Part shown: one piece after another, positions 25,435-35,523 of the stretch
Numbering within the stretch: position 1 is the stretch's first letter
Layout: every line of letters starts with the position of its first letter
Assembly: GCF_004769635.1 (NCBI RefSeq)
Contig: NZ_RQGH01000040.1
Coordinates: 62,001 to 126,000 of the forward strand
Source: Leptospira jelokensis
GTDB lineage: Bacteria > Spirochaetota > Leptospiria > Leptospirales > Leptospiraceae
Direction of reading: 5' to 3'
Length of the DNA stretch: 64,000 nt
The notes under the pieces: model-generated
Seen by the model: only the letters and a program-made list of their open reading frames with translations
Database searches by the model: none
What the model was told of the DNA's origin: nothing
Position numbers and translations under genes: made by a program

Positions 25435-26526
25435 ATGAAGTTTTTACAAGTATCTGACCTACACCTTTCCTCCTTAACAAAAGAAGAAGAGACCTATTCA
25501 CTAAACGTCCTCAAGGAAATTATAGAAACTGCAGAATCCAAAGGCTGTGATCGGGTATTTTTTTGTGGGGATGTTTTCAATCGCTTCCCCGATTTGGAAA
25601 CCCTACGTTCGCAGTTTATCAAATTGGTTTCTTCGTTTTCTGGGTATGTGTATTTTTTGCCTGGCAATCATGAAGTATTAGAAAAAAAAGGAAATGAAAC
25701 TTCATATGCGGCATACGATTGGTCAAAAAAAGTCAGTGTGCTAAGCGCTCTCCCTTTTACTTTTTTTGAAGATAGCGGAATCGAATTTGTTGCAATCCCT
25801 CACCAAGATAACTATTCCGAAATTTTATTAACGCCCCCTCCACCAAAAAAATCACAAATACGAATTGGCCTTGCTCATGGGACCGTGTCAGGGATGAGCT
25901 TTACCGGTTTACAAGAAGAGGAAGAAGAAGGTGGTTCTTATTTGGATCCAAATCTATTACAAATTTTGGATTTGGATTATCTTGCAATCGGACATTTACA
26001 TAGACACCGCTTTGGAACTGTTGGAAAATGTAATGTTGGTTATGCGGGATCATCCCGCGTTTGGCGAAAGGGTGAGTTTGGGCCACGGGGTGGCATTATC
26101 ATTGAAATTGAAAATGGCAAATTACAAACCGAATTCATTCCATGGAAATCAGCTGGTGAATACCGTGAAATCATTGTTAACTTAGATACTGATGGAAATC
26201 CGGAACTTGGAGTCGATGAGTATTTGGCAAATACATCCCCCAATGATTGGATTTGTTTTCGATTCGTAGGGTATGTGGATTCCATGGACGGAAAACAAAA
26301 GTTCCAAGAAACCATCGAAAGAGAATGGAAACAGAAATTTCGAATTTGTGAATTTGATCCCGATGAAACCCAAGTTTTTGTCCTGCAAAATATTTCGGAA
26401 AATGAATTCATCAAACAATTTTTAGAGAAAATGGAAGAACGGAAAAACCAAATGGATCCTGGTCTCTGGAGGTTCACTCGTGTAACAGGGATTCGGTTTA
26501 TTTTGGATGGGGGAAAAGTAAAATGA
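25435..26526 (+). CDS. SbcD/YhaO-like metallophosphoesterase (DNA repair nuclease subunit)
   Basis: A 363-aa calcineurin-like phosphoesterase. Metal-binding motifs are FLQVSDLHLS (Asp/His), VFFCGDVFNR (GD), FLPGNHEVLE (GNHE), GLAHGTVSG and LAIGHLHRHRF (GHLH). This is the Mre11/SbcD nuclease pattern. The gene overlaps an SbcC-like ATPase gene by 4 nt. Such pairs process DNA ends or hairpins. The membrane segment in the partner makes the Bacillus YhaO/YhaN pair the closer comparison than SbcCD. Confidence 0.85.
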   Translation: MKFLQVSDLHLSSLTKEEETYSLNVLKEIIETAESKGCDRVFFCGDVFNRFPDLETLRSQFIKLVSSFSGYVYFLPGNHEVLEKKGNETSYAAYDWSKKVSVLSALPFTFFEDSGIEFVAIPHQDNYSEILLTPPPPKKSQIRIGLAHGTVSGMSFTGLQEEEEEGGSYLDPNLLQILDLDYLAIGHLHRHRFGTVGKCNVGYAGSSRVWRKGEFGPRGGIIIEIENGKLQTEFIPWKSAGEYREIIVNLDTDGNPELGVDEYLANTSPNDWICFRFVGYVDSMDGKQKFQETIEREWKQKFRICEFDPDETQVFVLQNISENEFIKQFLEKMEERKNQMDPGLWRFTRVTGIRFILDGGKVK

Positions 26527-28832
26527 AATTGAAATTAGAAAACTTCGGTATCTTTACTTCAAAAGAATTCCCAATTCAAAGAATTACAGTTTTTACGGGA
26601 CCAAACGAATCTGGAAAAACCACCATTTTGGATGCCTTTGTTTCAGCCCTAGTGAAAGTAACGGGTACAAAAAAATATGGAAAACTATTAAATGAAAGGT
26701 ATCAGGAAAATCGAAATTCTGATTTAGGAATTGAGAAACAAAGTCTCTCCCCAAATTTATTTTTAAACTCACTTGTCATTAGGGAAGGGAATATGGAGGT
26801 AGGTTCCGATAGTGAACTCACTTCGGTGATTGAACAATCCATTTTTGATAGTGGTTTCAATCCAGGTTACTTAAAAGAACAAGCTGAAATCCAAGTCACT
26901 AAAAATGGAAATCGCAAAGTCGTAAAGGATTGGAATTTAGCATTATCGGAGTTAGATGCCGCTAAACGAAAATTTGATGAATCCGAACGAAACTTAAACC
27001 AAATTTCAAAACAATTTGCAGAATTGCCAAGTTTGGAATTGGAAAGACAAAACAAAAAAACAGAAATAGAAAGTTTTGTAACTGAAAGAAATACATTACA
27101 AAAACAATTTGAAGAGTTAAAAGAAAAGGAACTCCATGCAGATGCAGATCGAGTGTATCATCAGATTTTGCAATGGGAAATGTTGTCTCAAGAGAAAAAA
27201 ACTGATTCTAAATTTTTACAAAATGATTCGGAAAAACAAATCAAATCACTCGAAGAATCCATTCGGGCTGGCAAACAAAAAATAGAGGCAACAAAAGAAA
27301 GGATAGGCGAATTAGAAAATGGGAAAACTGCTTCAAATTCTAATCGATCTAGTTTAGAAAACAAATTCCAAAAACTAGAGTCTTATTTTCAGTTTTTTGA
27401 ATCTTGGAAAGATGTGCTCCGCAAATTCCAAGATGATTTCCCTGTTGTTCCAAAAGTCACCTGGAATCCATTTTACAGAAGTTTGGCGGTTGTATCTATC
27501 TTCCTTACTTTGTTTACCGTGATAACAATCCTTTTCGCTGATTTTGGAAATTGGATATACATCCTTTTAGGCTTATTTTTAGGTTTGTCTTTGTTTTTTG
27601 GTATCAAAATGAAAGAAACCAAACTCGAAAAAGACGAAGCCAAATGGAATGAAATGATCCGTCGGATAACAAGTGAAATGGAAACCAAAACTTTGGGTGA
27701 ATGGAAACCTGATTCCCTTCACTTGGATTCATTGTTTACCACTTTCCAAAGGTATGAAAGGGAATACACAAAACAGAAATTAGAACTTCAAAATTTAGTT
27801 GTTATGATTTCTAAAATGGAATCGGAAATCCAGAACCAAGAAAATCTTTTGAAAAAAGAAAAAGATGTTTTAGATGAAAAAGAAAAAGAACGTTCGACCC
27901 ACTTGCAAAATTTAGGTGTGAGTTCTCTTAGCGAATTAAGCGAAACCTTGGTCCAAATACGCCTCAAAGCTGACAAAATCAAAACCATTGAAGATTCCCT
28001 GGGAGTAGAAATTAAAAAATGGGAAACAGATGGAATTGAGTCACTCAAACTCAAACTCAAAGATAAAATGAGTGATTGGGAGAAACAGGGAATTGGTAAA
28101 CAATTCCAACCAGAAGACCGAACCACCAAACAACGACTTGAGAATCGTATCAGAGAGTTAACTGAATTGATTCGAAGTTTGGAAGTAAAGATTGTAGACT
28201 TAGAAAAAAAATTGGATACCGGAAAAGCAATTTTGGAATCCCAAATGGTTCCTGCTCAAAAAGAATGGGAATCCAACAAAAAAGATCTTGAGTCCAAAGA
28301 AAAAAAGAAAATCGAATTGGAAAAAAATTTCCAAGCCTTTGAAGTCCTTGTTGGAATTTTTTCAGAAATGCAAAAAGAAAGTACAGATAAAATGTCTTCT
28401 CTTGTGCGTTCCTTACAAAACAGAATGGATGCCATCAAAGGTACAATGCCATCCAAACAAATCCATTGGAATGGGTTTTCTGACGAAATCCAAATCACAT
28501 CAAATCAAAATGAAGGACATTTTTCTTTTGGACAATTGTCAACGGGAACACGCGAACAAATTTCCTTTGTTTTGCGATTGGAATATGCATTTCGTATTGG
28601 AAACCAATTTAATGTCCTTTACTTATTGTTAGATGAACCGTTTCGGCACATGGACAATGTTCGGCGAAATGCGGCATTGGAATATACCCTTCAATGCATT
28701 GCAAATTCTGATGAAAATTGGAAAGTGGTGTTTTTTAGTTTTGATGAGGATTTGGTGGCAAACATCCAAGGATTGGCAGAAAAGTACAACCTTCCCTGCC
28801 AAATCCATACGTTATCTAAACAAGTTTCTTAG
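26523..28832 (+). CDS. SbcC/YhaN-like AAA ATPase with internal membrane helices
   Basis: A 769-aa Rad50/SMC-type ATPase, shorter than SbcC. Walker A is [15 protein letters not shown] (~residues 25-39). Long coiled coils run ~140-310 and ~385-590. Two membrane helices sit between them (~318-365; [16 protein letters not shown] and [17 protein letters not shown]). The signature [18 protein letters not shown] and Walker [14 protein letters not shown] are near the C-terminus. Membrane helices in place of a zinc hook are typical of YhaN-like proteins, so the complex is probably membrane-anchored. The 3' end overlaps tpx convergently by 17 nt. Confidence 0.82.
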   Translation: MKLKLENFGIFTSKEFPIQRITVFTGPNESGKTTILDAFVSALVKVTGTKKYGKLLNERYQENRNSDLGIEKQSLSPNLFLNSLVIREGNMEVGSDSELTSVIEQSIFDSGFNPGYLKEQAEIQVTKNGNRKVVKDWNLALSELDAAKRKFDESERNLNQISKQFAELPSLELERQNKKTEIESFVTERNTLQKQFEELKEKELHADADRVYHQILQWEMLSQEKKTDSKFLQNDSEKQIKSLEESIRAGKQKIEATKERIGELENGKTASNSNRSSLENKFQKLESYFQFFESWKDVLRKFQDDFPVVPKVTWNPFYRSLAVVSIFLTLFTVITILFADFGNWIYILLGLFLGLSLFFGIKMKETKLEKDEAKWNEMIRRITSEMETKTLGEWKPDSLHLDSLFTTFQRYEREYTKQKLELQNLVVMISKMESEIQNQENLLKKEKDVLDEKEKERSTHLQNLGVSSLSELSETLVQIRLKADKIKTIEDSLGVEIKKWETDGIESLKLKLKDKMSDWEKQGIGKQFQPEDRTTKQRLENRIRELTELIRSLEVKIVDLEKKLDTGKAILESQMVPAQKEWESNKKDLESKEKKKIELEKNFQAFEVLVGIFSEMQKESTDKMSSLVRSLQNRMDAIKGTMPSKQIHWNGFSDEIQITSNQNEGHFSFGQLSTGTREQISFVLRLEYAFRIGNQFNVLYLLLDEPFRHMDNVRRNAALEYTLQCIANSDENWKVVFFSFDEDLVANIQGLAEKYNLPCQIHTLSKQVS

Positions 28833-29331
28833 CTTCTGCAAGAACGGTATCGTAGTTAGGTTCACTTCCAATTTCAGGAACAAGTTCCGTGTAACGAACC
28901 ACATCGTCTTTATCGACAACAAAAACGGCTCTTGCGGATAATCCAGCAAGTGGGCCACCAGAGATATGGGTTCCATAGTTTTTGGAGAACGAAAAGTCTT
29001 TAAATTGGGAACCTGTGATTAGGTTTTCCGAGTTGATGCCTTCCGTGGAACAAAATCGTTTCATGGCAAAAGGTAAATCACCAGAAATGATTAGAGTGGT
29101 GATCCCATTTTCTTTTGCTACCTTTTCGTTGAATTTTTTTGTTTCGATGGCACAAACCGGAGTGTCGAGGCTTGGTACGGCTACAAGGATTTTTACCTTA
29201 CCTGCCAGATCTTTTAAGGAAATATCACTTAAATCTTGTTTGGCGACTTTGAAATCAGGAGCTTTGTCTCCAGGTTTTGGGATGGATCCTTCGAGAGGAA
29301 CGGGATTTCCTTTGAGTGTTACTTGTGCCAT
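28816..29331 (-). CDS. tpx: Thiol peroxidase (Tpx, atypical 2-Cys peroxiredoxin)
   Basis: A 171-aa peroxiredoxin that reduces hydroperoxides with thioredoxin. The peroxidatic Cys60 is in [16 protein letters not shown] and the resolving Cys94 in KRFCSTEGI, the spacing specific to Tpx. [20 protein letters not shown] is the conserved C-terminal strand. Length is exact for the family. The 3' end runs into the end of the YhaN-like gene on the other strand. It is 39 nt downstream of a membrane-protein gene on the same strand and may be co-transcribed. Confidence 0.95.
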   Translation of the reverse strand: MAQVTLKGNPVPLEGSIPKPGDKAPDFKVAKQDLSDISLKDLAGKVKILVAVPSLDTPVCAIETKKFNEKVAKENGITTLIISGDLPFAMKRFCSTEGINSENLITGSQFKDFSFSKNYGTHISGGPLAGLSARAVFVVDKDDVVRYTELVPEIGSEPNYDTVLAEAKKLV

Positions 29332-29370
29332 ATTTTCTCCTATGTTTCTTTTAGACTGGGATTCATTCTC

Positions 29371-30507
29371 TTAAGAGTTTCTTTCTTGTGGAAGGATTTT
29401 TTCCATCCAAAGGAAAGATTCTGCAAGTTCTCCCTTTTGGATGGTGGCACTCAAATGGCGCACTCGGTCCAATATCCAAGTAGGAGAGTGTTCGCTAAGT
29501 CCCGAAAAGGCAGACAGTTCTTCAGCATTGAGTGTACCATCAAAGGAAGCACAGATGGCAAAAATAGCAACCGGCCATTGTTTTTCTTCTTCTGGCAATG
29601 ACTGGAGGGACAAAACAAAAGCCTCCCAGTCATCTAAGTGTTGTAATGTTTCTCGATTTGGCAAAAGCCCAAGTAAACCAAAGAGTAGGTATTCAAAATT
29701 GGGATGAAACGTTTTTGTATACACAATTGAAAGTGCAACGGAGCGTAACACCGATTCTATCAGTTTTGGATTCCTAAATTTCGATTTGATTTGGATGAGG
29801 AGGGAATCTGCTAATTTTCTTGTGATGATTCGTTTTCTTAATTCAAAAAGAATGATATAAGTAGTAACGGCATCCCATATCCCGGTGATAGGCCCTGAAA
29901 TGTATTCAATGAGAAAACGTAAACTAGTCCTTCCCAAAAATACCTTTAACAATAGTTTTGCGAAAATATTGGATAAAAATACCTTACTTTTATACAAGAG
30001 AGTTCGAATAAACAATGCCCTCTCATTTAAGTGTTTGTAAGGATCAATCCCATAAAGGCGGATCCTCGGGTCAGGGATTTCCAATACGAGACGTGCCATC
30101 ATCCCTGGGATGGGTGTGATGAGTTCAGGTTCTTCAGCAAGTTCCACATCAGCAGCTTTTGCCATTTGGTAGGAAAGGTAAAACCCCAACCGGAAGAGGA
30201 GGTAAAACTCAAGGACAGTGATGGAAGTGAGTAGGACAAGGAAACCAACGAGAGCTTGGTAGGGAATGTCAGAAAGGTGGGAAAATGAGATGGCTGGCAA
30301 ATACAAGGAAAGGTATACAAAGAGAACGGAAGGAAAAAAACCAATCCAAAACGACCAAAAACTGCCCCAAAATAGGAGTTGTTTCGAAGCTTCAGAAAAA
30401 CTGGTTTCTGCCTTTTGTCCCTCGTTTTTCGTAGATGTCCGAATTGCAATGAGGACCCGGCGGCCCCATTGTTCTAAAATTCCTGGTTTGTAACGATCTG
30501 TACTCAT
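29371..30507 (-). CDS. Unknown multi-pass membrane protein (378 aa)
   Basis: I do not recognise a named family. Two strong membrane helices lie at ~45-72 (LLFWGSFWSFWIGFFPSVLF) and ~85-110 (ALVGFLVLLTSITVLEFYLL). Two weaker amphipathic regions follow (SNIFAKLLLKVFLG, GIWDAVTTYIILFELR). The C-terminal ~120 residues are soluble and helical, including EEKQWPVAIFAICASFDGTL and LNAEELSAFSGLSEHSP, which resemble a TerB-like acidic helical domain. It is divergent from the desaturase gene and upstream of tpx. A role in membrane stress is possible but unsupported. Confidence 0.6.
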   Translation of the reverse strand: MSTDRYKPGILEQWGRRVLIAIRTSTKNEGQKAETSFSEASKQLLFWGSFWSFWIGFFPSVLFVYLSLYLPAISFSHLSDIPYQALVGFLVLLTSITVLEFYLLFRLGFYLSYQMAKAADVELAEEPELITPIPGMMARLVLEIPDPRIRLYGIDPYKHLNERALFIRTLLYKSKVFLSNIFAKLLLKVFLGRTSLRFLIEYISGPITGIWDAVTTYIILFELRKRIITRKLADSLLIQIKSKFRNPKLIESVLRSVALSIVYTKTFHPNFEYLLFGLLGLLPNRETLQHLDDWEAFVLSLQSLPEEEKQWPVAIFAICASFDGTLNAEELSAFSGLSEHSPTWILDRVRHLSATIQKGELAESFLWMEKILPQERNS

Positions 30508-30563
30508 TTTTTTGCAACCGGAATCGGATTTCGGACTCCCACTCCATGGAACAGGAATTTTCT

Positions 30564-31652
30564 ATGACGACACAAGCTGAAATCAAAGTCAAAAACCCAA
30601 TCGATTGGGTGACTACGATTTTTTTACTCACATCCCCCCTCGTTGGTATCTTCGGAACCATCTACGTTACCATATATGAAACCATTCATTTGGGAACATG
30701 GGCACTTTTTTTGTTTTATTTTTTTGCGACGGGCATGGGGATTACAGTTGGTTACCACAGACTGTTTTCACACAAAGCCTATGAAGCGAAATCCCCCATA
30801 AAACTTTTGTTATTGTTGTTTGGAGCAGCTGCCTTCCAATCCACTGCGCTCGAATGGAGTGAAGACCACCGCATCCATCACAAATTTGTGGATACAGACA
30901 AGGATCCATACTCCATCAAAAAAGGGTTTTGGTATGCTCATATTGGTTGGTTATTTCGCAAACGAAACTATGTTGGGCAAGGGGTCCAAGATTTGCTGAA
31001 TGACCCACTCGTAGTTTGGCAACACAAACATTTTTATTCGATTTCAATCTTTATGTGTTTCATTTTGCCTGGACTCATCACCATGTTATGGGGATCCTTC
31101 TTAGAAGGATTTTTTGTAGCCGGGTTTTTACGATTATTTGTAGTCCACCAATTTACTTTTTTTATCAATAGTGCCTGCCATGTTTGGGGAGAACGAACTT
31201 TCTCAAAGGAACAAACGGCTCGTGACAATTGGATGATCGCATTTTTTACGTTTGGTGAAGGATACCATAACTTCCATCATGAATTCCAAATGGATTATCG
31301 GAATGGAATACGTTGGTATGATTATGATCCATCCAAGTGGATGATCAAATTCCTTTCTTTTTTTGGCCTTACTTATAATTTAAAAAAAGTTTCAGAAGAA
31401 AAAATTTTACAAAAAACCATGTTTATCAAAGAGAAGGAAACCCTTCACCAGTATTCGAATCTCGGTGAGGACAAACTAAAATCTTGGTCTGAACAATTGG
31501 CTCATCTGAGAGAAACAGCAATCTTAGAATACCAAAAATGGTCGAAAGCAAAACAAACTGCAAATGAAACTGAAGCGGGAGTTTCCAAAAAGAACTTTGA
31601 AACCACAAAGGAAAATTGGGAAAAACTGTTAAGCCGTCCACTTTTCTCCTAA
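30564..31652 (+). CDS. Acyl-CoA / fatty-acid delta-9-type desaturase
   Basis: A 362-aa membrane di-iron desaturase. The three histidine boxes are GYHRLFSHKAY (HxxxxH), EDHRIHHKF (HxxHH) and EGYHNFHHEF (HxxHH), separated by paired membrane helices as in stearoyl-CoA desaturases. The C-terminal ~70 residues form a charged helical extension after the fold, not typical of the family core. Start: the ATG at 30564 is 8 nt after AGGA; an ATG six codons earlier has no ribosome site. It adjusts membrane lipid unsaturation. Confidence 0.9.
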   Translation: MTTQAEIKVKNPIDWVTTIFLLTSPLVGIFGTIYVTIYETIHLGTWALFLFYFFATGMGITVGYHRLFSHKAYEAKSPIKLLLLLFGAAAFQSTALEWSEDHRIHHKFVDTDKDPYSIKKGFWYAHIGWLFRKRNYVGQGVQDLLNDPLVVWQHKHFYSISIFMCFILPGLITMLWGSFLEGFFVAGFLRLFVVHQFTFFINSACHVWGERTFSKEQTARDNWMIAFFTFGEGYHNFHHEFQMDYRNGIRWYDYDPSKWMIKFLSFFGLTYNLKKVSEEKILQKTMFIKEKETLHQYSNLGEDKLKSWSEQLAHLRETAILEYQKWSKAKQTANETEAGVSKKNFETTKENWEKLLSRPLFS

Positions 31653-31656
31653 CAAC

Positions 31657-33483
31657 TTACCCTCTCACCTCCCTAAAAATTTCTTTCGGGAGATTGGGAA
31701 CATCACCTGGTCCAACTAACGGCAAATAAACCATAAACAAAGTTCGACCAGGGGATGACTCCACTTCAATCCTTCCTTTATGTTTTTCGATGATTCCTTT
31801 GACGATTCCTAAACCAAGTCCTGTTCCTTCACCTTGGTCTTTTGTGGTAAAAAAGGGATCCCAAATTTTATCTTTGATTTCACTAGGAATTCCGGATCCA
31901 TTGTCTTCAAAACTAATCATCACATACTCTTCTCCAATCCTTCTCGAAGAAATGATTAGTTTTGGGTGTTCTGTTTTTTTCATCGCATGGATGGCATTGG
32001 TAATGAGATTGGTCCAAACTTGATTTAGTTCATCCAAATTGCACCTAACAAGAGGGATGGCTCCGTAATTACGTTCAATTTCCACTCCATGTTTGATTTG
32101 GTTTTGCATGATGACCAGGGTATTTTCGAGTCCCTCGTGGATGTCCGAGACTTCATATGAATTTTGACCTAGGTGGGAATAATATTTTAATGCTTTCACA
32201 ATTCGAACAATATTCCGAATCGCATACTTAATATTTTTGATATTTCTTTGCAAACTTAAGGTGTTCTTCAACATTTCAAATGTTTCTTTCCCACCCGATT
32301 TCCAAATCCGTAACAATTCCTCTTGCATATGCATAAGATGGTGGTCGATGAGAAAGGTAGCAAGGTCTGTGGCATCATTTTCAGGCATTCCATCTTGGAT
32401 GAATTTGAATTTGGTTTCTCTTTTTAATTTAAATTTGTCCTTCGGATCAATTTTGGTGTTGGGATCTTCTTTCACGAAGCTAAACAAGATATCCAAATAA
32501 AGGGAACGAAAATCTGGATTTTGGATGAGATGGGTGATATCGCCTAAGTGTGATAATACGAATACTAAATTCGCATCTAAATTATCAGCTGCTCCGTTGA
32601 TCACGGCCGCAGGTGTATTGATTTCGTGAGCTATTCCTGCTACCATCACCCCAAGCGATGCCATTTTTTCTGACTGGACGAGGTGGGCTTGGGTTTCTTC
32701 TAATTCTTTGGTTCTTTCTCTTACTTTTGCTTCCAAAGTTTCAGTTAAGTTTAAAAGCTGTTGGTAGATCATAGAATTGGAAAGGGACATGAGAGATACA
32801 GATAGGATCTCCAAAATGATTTCAATTTCCTCTAGGTCGTAAATTTTTCCTTCTTTATGTTTTCCTAGTAAAATAAATCCCACCAAACTTGATTTAATTG
32901 ATAATGTGGCAACTAACTCTGATTTTGTGTCTGAAAAAAAATGTAAGGCTTCTTTTGCGATTTTTTCATGACTTGGGGAAACACATTGGATAAAATTTTC
33001 TTTGATATGGATTCCTTCCCTTTCCGATAACCATAACAAAAATGGATTAAAAACCGGAATGGAAGGTAAGTCGGAGGTCATTGTGTTTTTTGACGGTAGG
33101 AATGGCCTTGGTCGGAATTGGCCTTCTTTTTCATCCCAAGTATACACTTGCACAAATTCAGCCGGGATTTTCGCGGCTAAAAATTGACTGATGGTTTCGC
33201 TGATTTGGTCAGGGTCATTAAAGGAAATGAGTTCCTCTTTGAATTTTTCAAGGGCAAAAAGATTTTGCACCAACTCGTCGCGTTTTTTCGGTTTTTCCTC
33301 CAAAACAGTTTCGTGTTTGGGTAAGTGGAAGAGAAAAAGGGATAAAGTGAGTAAGCCCATTAGTAAAGTCGCAAATGTGAGAAGATAGGATGTTTGGAAC
33401 ATGCTTAGTCCATAAGCAATCGCAAACCAACCAAAGGATGAAAGAAGAATGATGCTGGAACGAAAGAAAACTTGTATTTGCAT
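31657..33483 (-). CDS. Sensor histidine kinase with N-terminal membrane helices and GAF-like domain
   Basis: About 608 aa. Two membrane helices (residues ~5-55) are followed by a GAF-like region (~75-245; SELVATLSIKSSLVGFILLG), a coiled coil, and an H-box VMVAGIAHEINTPAAVING with the phospho-accepting His. The HATPase domain has TNAIHAM (N box), FEDNGSGIP (G1), DPFFTTKDQGEGTGLGLGI (F and G2). There is an unusual ~100-residue insertion between the H-box and N box. No response regulator is adjacent. A TTG five codons earlier (33498) is an alternative start. It is convergent with the desaturase, only 4 nt apart. Confidence 0.88.
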   Translation of the reverse strand: MQIQVFFRSSIILLSSFGWFAIAYGLSMFQTSYLLTFATLLMGLLTLSLFLFHLPKHETVLEEKPKKRDELVQNLFALEKFKEELISFNDPDQISETISQFLAAKIPAEFVQVYTWDEKEGQFRPRPFLPSKNTMTSDLPSIPVFNPFLLWLSEREGIHIKENFIQCVSPSHEKIAKEALHFFSDTKSELVATLSIKSSLVGFILLGKHKEGKIYDLEEIEIILEILSVSLMSLSNSMIYQQLLNLTETLEAKVRERTKELEETQAHLVQSEKMASLGVMVAGIAHEINTPAAVINGAADNLDANLVFVLSHLGDITHLIQNPDFRSLYLDILFSFVKEDPNTKIDPKDKFKLKRETKFKFIQDGMPENDATDLATFLIDHHLMHMQEELLRIWKSGGKETFEMLKNTLSLQRNIKNIKYAIRNIVRIVKALKYYSHLGQNSYEVSDIHEGLENTLVIMQNQIKHGVEIERNYGAIPLVRCNLDELNQVWTNLITNAIHAMKKTEHPKLIISSRRIGEEYVMISFEDNGSGIPSEIKDKIWDPFFTTKDQGEGTGLGLGIVKGIIEKHKGRIEVESSPGRTLFMVYLPLVGPGDVPNLPKEIFREVRG

Positions 33484-33532
33484 GTGGATCGTATACAATG
33501 TGAGAACTAGATAATTATGGTGTTGAATCCAC

Positions 33533-34486
33533 TTGGGTAAAGAACAATTTACAATCGCTCGTATCTTCGGTGCTTATTATGAAATTTATTCGGAAGCCAC
33601 TACCTATGCCCTAGCTGTACTCAAAGGCAAACTGCGCCTAAAAAATTCGGATGAACGCCATCCTTTTGTTGTGGGAGATATAGTCCTTGCTGAAAAATCT
33701 TCGGGAGAAGAGTGGGTTATCTCTGAAAGGATGGAACGAAAAAATTACCTCACAAGAAAGAGTGATAAAGGCGACATTCACGTGTTATGTGCAAACCTTG
33801 ACCAAGTGGCCATCCTCGCTTCTTGTAAGGATCCAGAAACAAAACCAGGATTCATTGACCGGCTCCTTGCTGCCTCTTACCATACAGCCATTCCACCCCT
33901 TATCATCTTTACCAAAAAAGATTTAGTATCGGAGGAAGAGATAGAAGACAGGGAGACCTATTATAAGGAGTTAGGTTATGAAGTGATGAGTGTCTCACTC
34001 CTCTCGGAAGAGTCCATCCAACCCCTGTGGGAAAAAATCAAAGGCAAACGAACCTTTCTCTGTGGCAATTCTGGGGTGGGGAAATCGACGCTCATGAACC
34101 ACCTCCACCAAAAAACCGTACAACGTACGAATTTGGTCAGCGGATCCACCAAAAAAGGAAAACACACAACCACCAATTCTTTTGCTTTATTTTTGGAAGG
34201 AAATACCGTCCTCATCGACTCGCCGGGAGTCAAAGAATGGGGAATCCTCCACTTGACCACAACCGAACTTTGGGAAAGTTTTCCCGAATTACGAAATGTA
34301 AAGGAACGTTGTCAGGAAATTTATTGCTGTGAACTCGGTTCTAACTGCCCAATGCGCCAATACATGGAAGAGACGATGGACGAAACCCGAAAAAAGAGCC
34401 TCGAATCCATGATCGAAAGCTTGGAAAACCCCCACAGGGTAACTCGAAGGGACCATTGGACAAAAGCGGTCACAAAAAGGTATTAG
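33533..34486 (+). CDS. rsgA: Ribosome small-subunit-dependent GTPase A
   Basis: RsgA is a circularly permuted GTPase that helps mature the 30S subunit. Seen in permuted order: G4 IIFTKKDLV, G1 FLCGNSGVGKSTLMNHL, G2 region KGKHTTTNS, G3 LIDSPGVKEWG, and the C-terminal zinc cluster CQEIYCCELGSNCPMRQ. The N-terminal OB-fold has VVGDIVLAEK. The TTG at 33533 is the only in-frame start consistent with the family; an upstream ATG reads another frame and stops. It is followed 65 nt later by a lipoprotein operon. Confidence 0.93.
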   Translation: MGKEQFTIARIFGAYYEIYSEATTYALAVLKGKLRLKNSDERHPFVVGDIVLAEKSSGEEWVISERMERKNYLTRKSDKGDIHVLCANLDQVAILASCKDPETKPGFIDRLLAASYHTAIPPLIIFTKKDLVSEEEIEDRETYYKELGYEVMSVSLLSEESIQPLWEKIKGKRTFLCGNSGVGKSTLMNHLHQKTVQRTNLVSGSTKKGKHTTTNSFALFLEGNTVLIDSPGVKEWGILHLTTTELWESFPELRNVKERCQEIYCCELGSNCPMRQYMEETMDETRKKSLESMIESLENPHRVTRRDHWTKAVTKRY

Positions 34487-34551
34487 GGAAAAGAGTTGCC
34501 AAGGCTTCAGTTGTTATCTATTTTAAGAAAGTTATTTCCGGAGGAAGGAAT

Positions 34552-35523
34552 ATGAAACGTACAATCATACAAAAATTGTCGGTTTTGGGATTTGTGGCGG
34601 TTTTTGCCATGTTTGCCACAGCTTGCCAAAAGGACTCAAAAGAGACTGTAACGGCTGTTACAGAAAAAAACCAACCATCTAGCAATGTCGTGATCGCCTT
34701 TGTAAAGGGAGATGTTGTGATCTTAAGAGAAAGTGGTCAAATCAAACCAAGTTTAGGTGATACTTTATCATCAGAAGACACAATTGTGACTGGCCAAAAC
34801 GGATCCGTTGAACTTCTTGTTGGTGAAGATGGAGTTCTCAAACTCAACAAAAACACTTCCTTAAGTGTAAACCAAGCGTTTGCTGCAAACGATGGAACTC
34901 GCGAAACAGAAGTTAACATGCAATACGGAAAACTGGTGACAGTACTTCGTAAGGAAAGAAAAACGGAATCCTTCAGTGTTGTGACTCCAACTTCCATTGC
35001 GGGTGTTCGTGGAACAATTTTTTTGACGAATGTGGAAAACCCTTCGGCTAAAGGTGGAAACGTAGCCTGTGGATCTTCAAACTGCGTTGTAAAATACACG
35101 GTTTTAGATGGAGCAGTTGCCATCCGTAAGTCAAACTCTGAAAACGAAATCGTTGTCGACAAACAAAAGTCAGCTGAAGTTGGTTCGGACACAAAACTTT
35201 CTGATAAAATGATTAAGCCAATGGACAAACAATCCTTAGGTGAAATGAAAGAAATGTTAGTTTTTGAAAACACAAAGATGTTACAATTTGAATCATTAGC
35301 AAATGAACTCAAATCAAACAACGAAGAACTTCAAAAAATGAACATCGGTTCTTCTGTTGAGGAATTGGAAAAAGCGGCTAGAACTCGCGAAATCACCAAA
35401 TCAAAGTCAGATGAAGTGATCACAACAGCGAAGTCGATCGAAGATTCCAAATACATCAAAAAAGACGTTCAAAAAGATTCACTAAAATTAGCTCCTAAAG
35501 AGAGTTTTGATAAGACGAAATGA
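34552..35523 (+). CDS. FecR-domain lipoprotein
   Basis: A 323-aa lipoprotein. GGAGGAAGGAAT precedes the ATG, one of the strongest ribosome sites in the window. Leader VLGFVAVFAMFATAC, lipidated Cys near residue 25. The FecR domain spans ~45-190: VVIAFVKGDVVIL, LSSEDTIVTGQNGSVELLV, NMQYGKLVTVL and SVVTPTSIAGVRGTIFLTNV. FecR proteins classically transmit signals to ECF sigma factors, but here no sigma factor is next door, and export as a lipoprotein points to an envelope role. The C-terminal third is a charged helical region. ATGA overlap with the next gene. Confidence 0.85.
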   Translation: MKRTIIQKLSVLGFVAVFAMFATACQKDSKETVTAVTEKNQPSSNVVIAFVKGDVVILRESGQIKPSLGDTLSSEDTIVTGQNGSVELLVGEDGVLKLNKNTSLSVNQAFAANDGTRETEVNMQYGKLVTVLRKERKTESFSVVTPTSIAGVRGTIFLTNVENPSAKGGNVACGSSNCVVKYTVLDGAVAIRKSNSENEIVVDKQKSAEVGSDTKLSDKMIKPMDKQSLGEMKEMLVFENTKMLQFESLANELKSNNEELQKMNIGSSVEELEKAARTREITKSKSDEVITTAKSIEDSKYIKKDVQKDSLKLAPKESFDKTK

